From NCBI GenBank assembly GCA_947034885.2, contig OX344757.2, positions 9,176,001 to 9,240,000 of the forward strand: DNA of 64,000 nt, written 5' to 3'. Positions 58,301-64,000 of this stretch are shown here, one piece after another. The notes below the pieces were generated by a model, which worked only from the letters and a program-made list of their open reading frames with translations, made no database searches and was not told the DNA's origin. The first letter of the stretch is position 1, and every line of letters starts with the position of its first letter. This DNA is from Thuidium tamariscinum. Lineage: Eukaryota > Streptophyta > Bryopsida > Hypnales > Thuidiaceae. The translations under genes were made by a program, and so were the position numbers.

Positions 58301-61300
58301 ATGTGAACGTAACCCCGGACAAACGGAAGGTGTTTCTACACACCGAGGGTGCCTTGTTAGTTGCCCTGAGGGAAGCGTTGGAAAGTGTGTACACTCCCGA
58401 GAAGTATACCTACACTGTCAACAACTTGGGTGAAGAACCCAATTCTATCAGTCCAAAAGGAGCAGCTGAAGGTGGTGGACATGGCAGTTCAGCAACTCCC
58501 CAACAACAAGAGTCAGACGATGAGGCTCCCGAGAGTCCAAAAGAAAAAAATGGCCCTGAAGAAGATGAAAGTGAAGTCTTTGAGGTACGAAGGAGAACCA
58601 GTTTTGAAATGCACGCGGCTTCTCCATCGACTTCTGGACAAGAAAAGAGAGTGAAAAGTGATTTTCTCGACCTGCTGTCGTTCAAGATGAAGGGACCGAA
58701 AACTGTCACAGGTGGAAAGGGGAATCTCAGCACGAGAGCCGATGCCCCTGTGAAGAATTTGAATGTGAGCCGTAACTCACCTAAGATTTTGCAGTCTCGA
58801 TTGACAAGTTTTGTTTCCACAAGCAAAAAATCTGTTACAACAGAAAGGTAACCGATCTTTCTTCTGAATTACAGTTTTCTGTTCATGCTACCAAGATGTC
58901 TAACATCTTGCCAAATTGTTTAACCCTTAAAAGTCTTGCAAAGTATGTATCAAAAAAGACTGTTAAAGTAGATTCAAATTAAAAAATTTTGGTCAGTTCA
59001 CTGGAGTATTGGGTTTCTTCATTGCTTCAAAATTGGACATTAAAAATTGGAGTTCAAACTCATTTTTGGTCTCTTGATTTTGAATGTCAAGTCTTATACA
59101 TGGAGACATGCATATGACATGCTTAAAATGAAAACCATCATAATTGAACAAAACCCTCATGAATAGTCAAAATTTGTTGAAAGGCGCTATTTTCAAACGC
59201 TCATATCTCAAGTTGATCTTATGCATTCTGTGATTGGACAACTCCAGTAGATGAATAACAAGATTTTGATAGGGGTCTTAATTCTATGAATTATCATTAT
59301 TTGGCACTCAAGTTGAGTTTTGTGATTTAAGAAGCTCTACTGAGCCTTCCGGCGTTTAGGGGCTAAGAACATAAGGTTCATGTGTGTTACCGTTTACCCC
59401 GTTACTGTACAGTCTGCTGATTGACATGGTGAATTTTGTTTTTTTACTGGATGCTTGTAGAGATACGTTTGCTCCTGCACAGGAGGACTCGGAAATAGAA
59501 GATGCAGAGGAAGTGGGGCACACCGAACCCGATCTTGACGATGCAATTGATGCTGAAGATATTGCTGAAGATATTACTCCAAGTCATGAACAAGATTCGT
59601 GTTGTGCCGATCATGTCGAGCAGAGTCCAGCACCCTCTGCTTTGAAGTCCAAACCCAAACTGGTAATTGGTCTGGCTGATAGGGAAGATAGCCAAATCAA
59701 ATCTCCTGGAGTTGTAGAAAATTTAGACGAAGACGATGATTTTGCTGATGATCCGGTACCTGAGGGTGCTAGGCGCTCATCGCTCAACAAAAGCACAGAT
59801 GCTGAAGTTGTTGGGGCCAGCGTACTTGGTGAGTTTGCTCAGAACAACTCAATTCTTAGTTTGCTTCCAGATCTAATTACTCGCTTTGGGATGATTCTTG
59901 TATCAATTGCTCCATTTATCCTTTTTTGTTAGTTTATGTGTAGTAGCTGTAAGACGAGTTTGATGTTGTTGCAGTTGCAGATCAGCCCTCCAGCTTGCAA
60001 GTGGACACAACAGAAGTTGTATTTGATATCCAGAGGCTTCGAGTGAAGGGTCGACGTGGATTGTTGCATTTTAAAGATGAAATGGGAGTGCACGGAAAAC
60101 CTCTGAAAAGAATGAGGTGAGCTACTGAGCTTGAATGAGGTCTTACCGTGAGTTGCGAGCAATGTTGTCATAAGTGAACGCAGAAGCGTGCCACTAATTA
60201 GCTCTGTAATTTATATAGTCAGTATTTAGAACATGGCTTCTAATTCAAATTACTGCGCTACGGAGTCTTCCTGCTCAATTCGGGATCTTTTTGTTAAGAC
60301 AATTAAGAAGCTGGCGTATTATCCTGATGACCAGGGGCTTTACTGCGGCAACCTTGGAGGCTGATGGTGTAACTAAAGGTGGGGCTGAGAAGCAAGCAGC
60401 TCTTGCTGCTGCAACTAAGGAGCTTGAACGCACATTTAACAAAAGTGATTTCAAGCAGATGAAGGTAATTTTAATAGCTTGGATAGAATTTTTATTTCGC
60501 TTTCACTGCAGTTCTCGTTCATTCGTTTGGTTGCTTTCACAAAGTAGATTTGTATTTCTTGTTTGAATCTGCCTTGTAATCGGTGTATGGCGGACCACTG
60601 TGCTGATTGTATTCATTTTTGGCCTTATTGATTCCCAACTCTCGACTCGGTTTTGAATTTAAAGTGCGCTTTGTGAAAACAGGTGGTCGGACAGTTTAAT
60701 TTAGGATTCATCCTCGCAAAGTTGGACCAGGATCTCTTTATCGTGGATCAGGTACTTGAATTCTTGAATCGTGTTGGACAATTCAGATTATTTACTGCAT
60801 CTCTTAGTTTACTTTCAGATTTCATTCCAGGTTGGAATTGCTTCTCATTACATCGATTTGTTGTTGTGTCATATGAGAATACATGTTCTGAATCCAATTT
60901 GTAGTGATTGGTTCCCAACTGAAGGATCTTGGGAAGTTCTTGTGTTCATCTTTAATTTAACATGTTTTGAGGTGTATTACAAATACTTTTAGTTCAGAAA
61001 TAACAGGGTGCTGCTGTATCATGTCTGTAACAGCATGCGTCTGATGAGAAGTATAACTTCGAGCGATTATCAAAGACCACAGTGCTGAACAAGCAACCCC
61101 TTATGCGGTGCATTTTAATGCGTTCCTATTCACTTGATCATGTTCCATTAGTGTGTTATGGTGTCTGCAGTCAAATGTGAATTGGATGAAGCCAGGTCAA
61201 GCACGGTTGTTTTGGGAAATGATTTATGGTTTGGTGGTTAGGAAGTTGCTACTTTCTGTCGTACGTTGGGAGGCAGATCTGTCCTTGTCTGCAACTTACT

Positions 61301-62820
61301 GGCACCTGTTGACGCCACTGCAGACCTGTGCCCGTGGAGCTGTCAGCTGCAGAGGAGGTCATTGTTACCACTCACCTTGAAACATTTAGGTTTGTGGAAT
61401 ATCTTCCAAATTACATTAGCATCTCCTGTACACTTGGACTGAGCTGCAGAAACGACTGACATACTAGTAATGTACGAATCTGTTTAGCTTTGCACTGCGT
61501 CGCTCTCCTCGCCTTGTGAGATTTTCAGTTCAACCTGTTCTTATTTTGAATTTCAGTCGTTCCTAATTTCTTCTATGAGATGGACTACTTGCAGGGTATT
61601 TCTCGACTTCTTTTTCTCAAAAGATTTCTCAATAAAGTCCACATGTCATTATGTGAACATTTTCGCTTGTCTCTAAACCCTTGCCTCTTGGCAGACAAAA
61701 TGGGTTCGATTTTGTGGAGAACGAGAACGCACCTCCAGGAAGGCGGCTTCAACTTAGCGCTGTTCCCTTCAGCAAAAATATCACGTTTGGCATTGGAGGT
61801 ACTGGTTTGTTTCGCTTGCTTGATTCATACTTCTAACTAGGATCCCTTTTCTCGTAAGTTTTTTATTAGGGTTTTACTTTACAAAACTAAACAGATTCAT
61901 GTAGTAATAACGTTCAATTTGTCCTTATTTTGAATACCAACGTGACCGGGGTTTACTTTACAATCTATGCGTTGTGTACCTTTCTGTTTTTAGAGAGCAA
62001 GAGAAACAAGGCCAAACGCTGCTAGCCGGCCATAGCTAATTGTTTACTTGCAATGTGCAGATGTGCAAGAACTAGTAGGAATTCTAGCAAATGAATCAGC
62101 CCCCGTTTCTAGAGCCCGTCCAACGTGTAGTTCTGGAAATGGCAAAGGACAAAGCGGACAAACCCAGAAGGGAGGACTGTTATCTGCCGTCCGCCCATCC
62201 CGAGTTCGAGCAATGTTAGCCTCACGGGCCTGTAGATCCTCCATAATGATTGGCGATGCTCTTTGCAAAAAAGAGATGGAGAAGGTGGGCATTCTCTTTG
62301 TCTTTGATACACTGTCGCTACTTCTCCTCCCATTTATGTTTGCAGGGTTCCAGGGTAGATTCATTTCAGGTTCGTTCTAGCTTTGGAGATGGAACTTCCA
62401 GACGGTAAGATTTAATTTTTTGGTGATTGGAGAGACAAAAAAAACTCTGCTTGCAAGGCTCTAGTTCGTCTTTGACTTGATCCTCCAGTTATGAACTGTT
62501 GAATTGACCGACTTGATTGGCATTTCTTTGAAGAACTCACGATAAATTTCGGAATTCAAAGCTGCTTTTGTGTAACTCATGCAGAGTTACATGTAGGGTT
62601 TAGGGTTTATCCCGTTTCCCTGCCTTCATTGCTAAAATTTATGGCTTTGATTCTCTAGGAATCTGCTGCGCTTGCTTTGGTCACTCACTGCAGTTTCTCG
62701 TCCCCCTGGATGTGGCAGATTTTATGGCATTTGTCAGATCTCGATGCCCCCTGGAATTGCCCTCATGGTCGCCCAACCATGCGTCATTTGGCAGATCTCA
62801 CAGCCTTGCGTCAAAGGTAG
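55345..62820 (+). CDS. PMS1: DNA mismatch repair endonuclease PMS1 (MutL family, PMS2 orthologue), 14 exons, 920 aa
   Basis: Exons: 55345-55425, 56167-56319, 56785-57108, 57656-57882, 58149-58847, 59461-59828, 59975-60116, 60335-60464, 60683-60751, 61034-61107, 61324-61389, 61695-61798, 62061-62284, 62719-62820. The protein pairs with MLH1 as MutL-alpha and nicks DNA in mismatch repair. The N-terminal GHKL ATPase has [12 protein letters not shown] (E38, N42), DNGSGV, HTSKI and [12 protein letters not shown]. The transducer domain has [12 protein letters not shown] and [12 protein letters not shown]. An acidic, Ser-rich linker spans about residues 340-640. The C-terminal domain has [12 protein letters not shown] and the endonuclease motif [12 protein letters not shown] (730-741), split by an intron after Gln731, plus SRACRSSIM and [14 protein letters not shown]. 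All catalytic motifs are present, and length matches plant PMS1. Intron 2 seems to use a GC donor (CAG|GCATAA), and intron 5 holds a TTAA-flanked element. Confidence 0.94.
55500..56040. repeat. Imperfect tandem repeat in PMS1 intron 1
   Basis: Three diverged copies share CATAGTTTCTGTTATGAGAA, TTAGCAAATCAAAGA, CAAGGGTTC(A/G)AAGT and CCGACACACCAAA. Starts of the first motif are near 55527, 55767 and 55914, so unit length varies (roughly 145-240 bases). Confidence 0.75.
58920..59366. mobile_element. TTAA-flanked element in PMS1 intron 5, family F (447 bp)
   Basis: The left end is TTAA then CCCTTAAAAGTCTTGC. The right end is TTCCGGCGTTTAGGGG then CTAA (one change from TTAA). It fills most of the 613-base intron between exons 5 and 6. 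No open frame. Confidence 0.7.
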
Positions 62821-64000
62821 CTTCTGTTCGGTGCTCATAACTCTCCATAAACTGTCCATAACTCAAGAGTTTTCCTCCCGTGGGCCTTCTGTGACACTGC
62901 ACCAGAGAGTGGAGTATTTTTCTCATGATTTTTGGGGAGGAATTTTGATGCAAGTGACAATTGACACCTCATTGACAAGGTCCCTATTGTTGTGGGATGC
63001 AAAGGGAGCCCACTAAAACTTGTTAATTAATTATGTTGTGTTGTGATGCAACGGCCGAAGTTTCTCTTGTAGCAGATGCAGTGACACGCTTCAACAACTT
63101 TTTTTGTTGATGATTATGTGACCTCTGATAAACATATCCAAGTCAGATTTCTATGTAAAATTTATGCTAAGGAGCCTATTTTTTTGGTTTGCCAACTGTG
63201 AGAGGAGTCTCAAAAGCAAATTCAGAGAACAATGCTGTATGGACTATGTTACACCGAATTGCAATCCGCAACTAATTGTATCGCAATGTATACCTACACT
63301 AAATAGTGAAATTAGGTTGCTTCAACAATTAGGTTGCTTCAACAATTAGGTTGCCTTACCCTAGTGAGTTGCCTTGTGACTCACTATTGGAGGTGCATTT
63401 GACTCTCTAAACCTAGACTATGAACCAATGCACCAATCCATGCAAAATACATGGATCTTTGATTGCTACATTTTTTTCAAGAAACAATCCATATTCATAT
63501 AGTACAAGATGTTGAGAAATTGGTGAGGTGGCAACCTAATTTCAATATCTAGTGTAGATTTTTGAAGATACATATTCATAGGTTTGTCCTATATGATTTG
63601 GGTTTTAAAACAAAGATACGATATACAATATGATGCAATTAGGTAGAGGTTGCAATTAGGTGTGCTTACTTTATGTGTTTGCTAATGATTTGTTATTGGA
63701 TATTTATAATGTAAAGAGTAATTTTGAGTTTGCAAATCTTGCAATGCAATTTGATACTATGCATGCATGTATCTTGAGTAACTTCATGGATTAAAATTTG
63801 GATTTTAGGAGTATTGTAATTAGTTACACATTATTTTTACACAATGATATTATGATAATGCATTATATTTTTTCATGTATGAGATAATAGAATTATTGTT
63901 TGTAATCACATTTGTATTATGGTCTCAATTTATTTGTTTGGAAGGCATTGTCTTATATAAGTTTTAATATTTATGTGATAAGTCATAAGAATTAGATGGT
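62821..64000. other. PMS1 3' flank and AT-rich tail
   Basis: Probable PMS1 3' UTR at first, then AT-rich sequence without a gene. At 63309-63352 the 18-base unit TAGGTTGCTTCAACAAT is repeated about two and a half times. Confidence 0.5.

Overview
The window is nuclear DNA from a seed-free land plant or a close streptophyte relative. It is AT-rich, its genes have short introns, and it carries plant-type genes: a THO complex subunit, a hybrid histidine kinase and a PMS1-type MutL protein. It also carries a radial spoke head gene of the RSPH4/6 family. That family serves motile 9+2 axonemes, so the organism should make flagellate sperm (bryophyte, lycophyte, fern or a charophyte-like lineage). 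I cannot name the species from sequence alone.

Layout. From 1 to 21 kb are three genes: THOC7 (1162-2564, +), a radial spoke head gene (6886-10155, +, six exons) and a dCache/HAMP hybrid histidine kinase (10934-19877, -, sixteen exons). The last two converge. From 21 to 37 kb the window is gene-poor and consists of nested non-autonomous DNA transposons in AT-rich sequence. At 37.5 kb two tRNA genes (Ser-AGA, Lys-CTT) lie 19 bases apart, and an intronless SNAP43-like gene follows (39319-40194, -). From 40.3 to 46.2 kb is a second transposon block with a broken Harbinger transposase. A three-exon gene for a small, probably mitochondrial protein lies at 47779-49083. After another repeat-rich gap, a complete fourteen-exon PMS1 gene fills 55345-62820. 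The genes are unrelated housekeeping, signalling and motility genes, and I see no operon-like logic.

The most interesting signal is a set of non-autonomous elements with different interiors but the same ends. Each is flanked by TTAA, its termini begin CCC(C)TAAA or CCCTTAAA, and the first 15-25 bases continue as a loose inverted repeat. One copy (41631-42361) sits inside a related copy, and removing it with one TTAA restores the sequence seen in two uninterrupted relatives. TTAA target duplication plus termini starting CCC is the signature of piggyBac-like transposition, which is not normally listed among plant transposons. No transposase for it is in the window. The same region holds CACTA, Harbinger/Tourist-like and TA-flanked elements, several inserted into one another, which gives an insertion order.

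Exon joins were worked out by hand from splice sites and reading phase. The phases close in all five multi-part or single-exon protein models (223, 521, 1155, 291, 144 and 920 residues for the six proteins). Two introns appear to use GC-AG instead of GT-AG sites.
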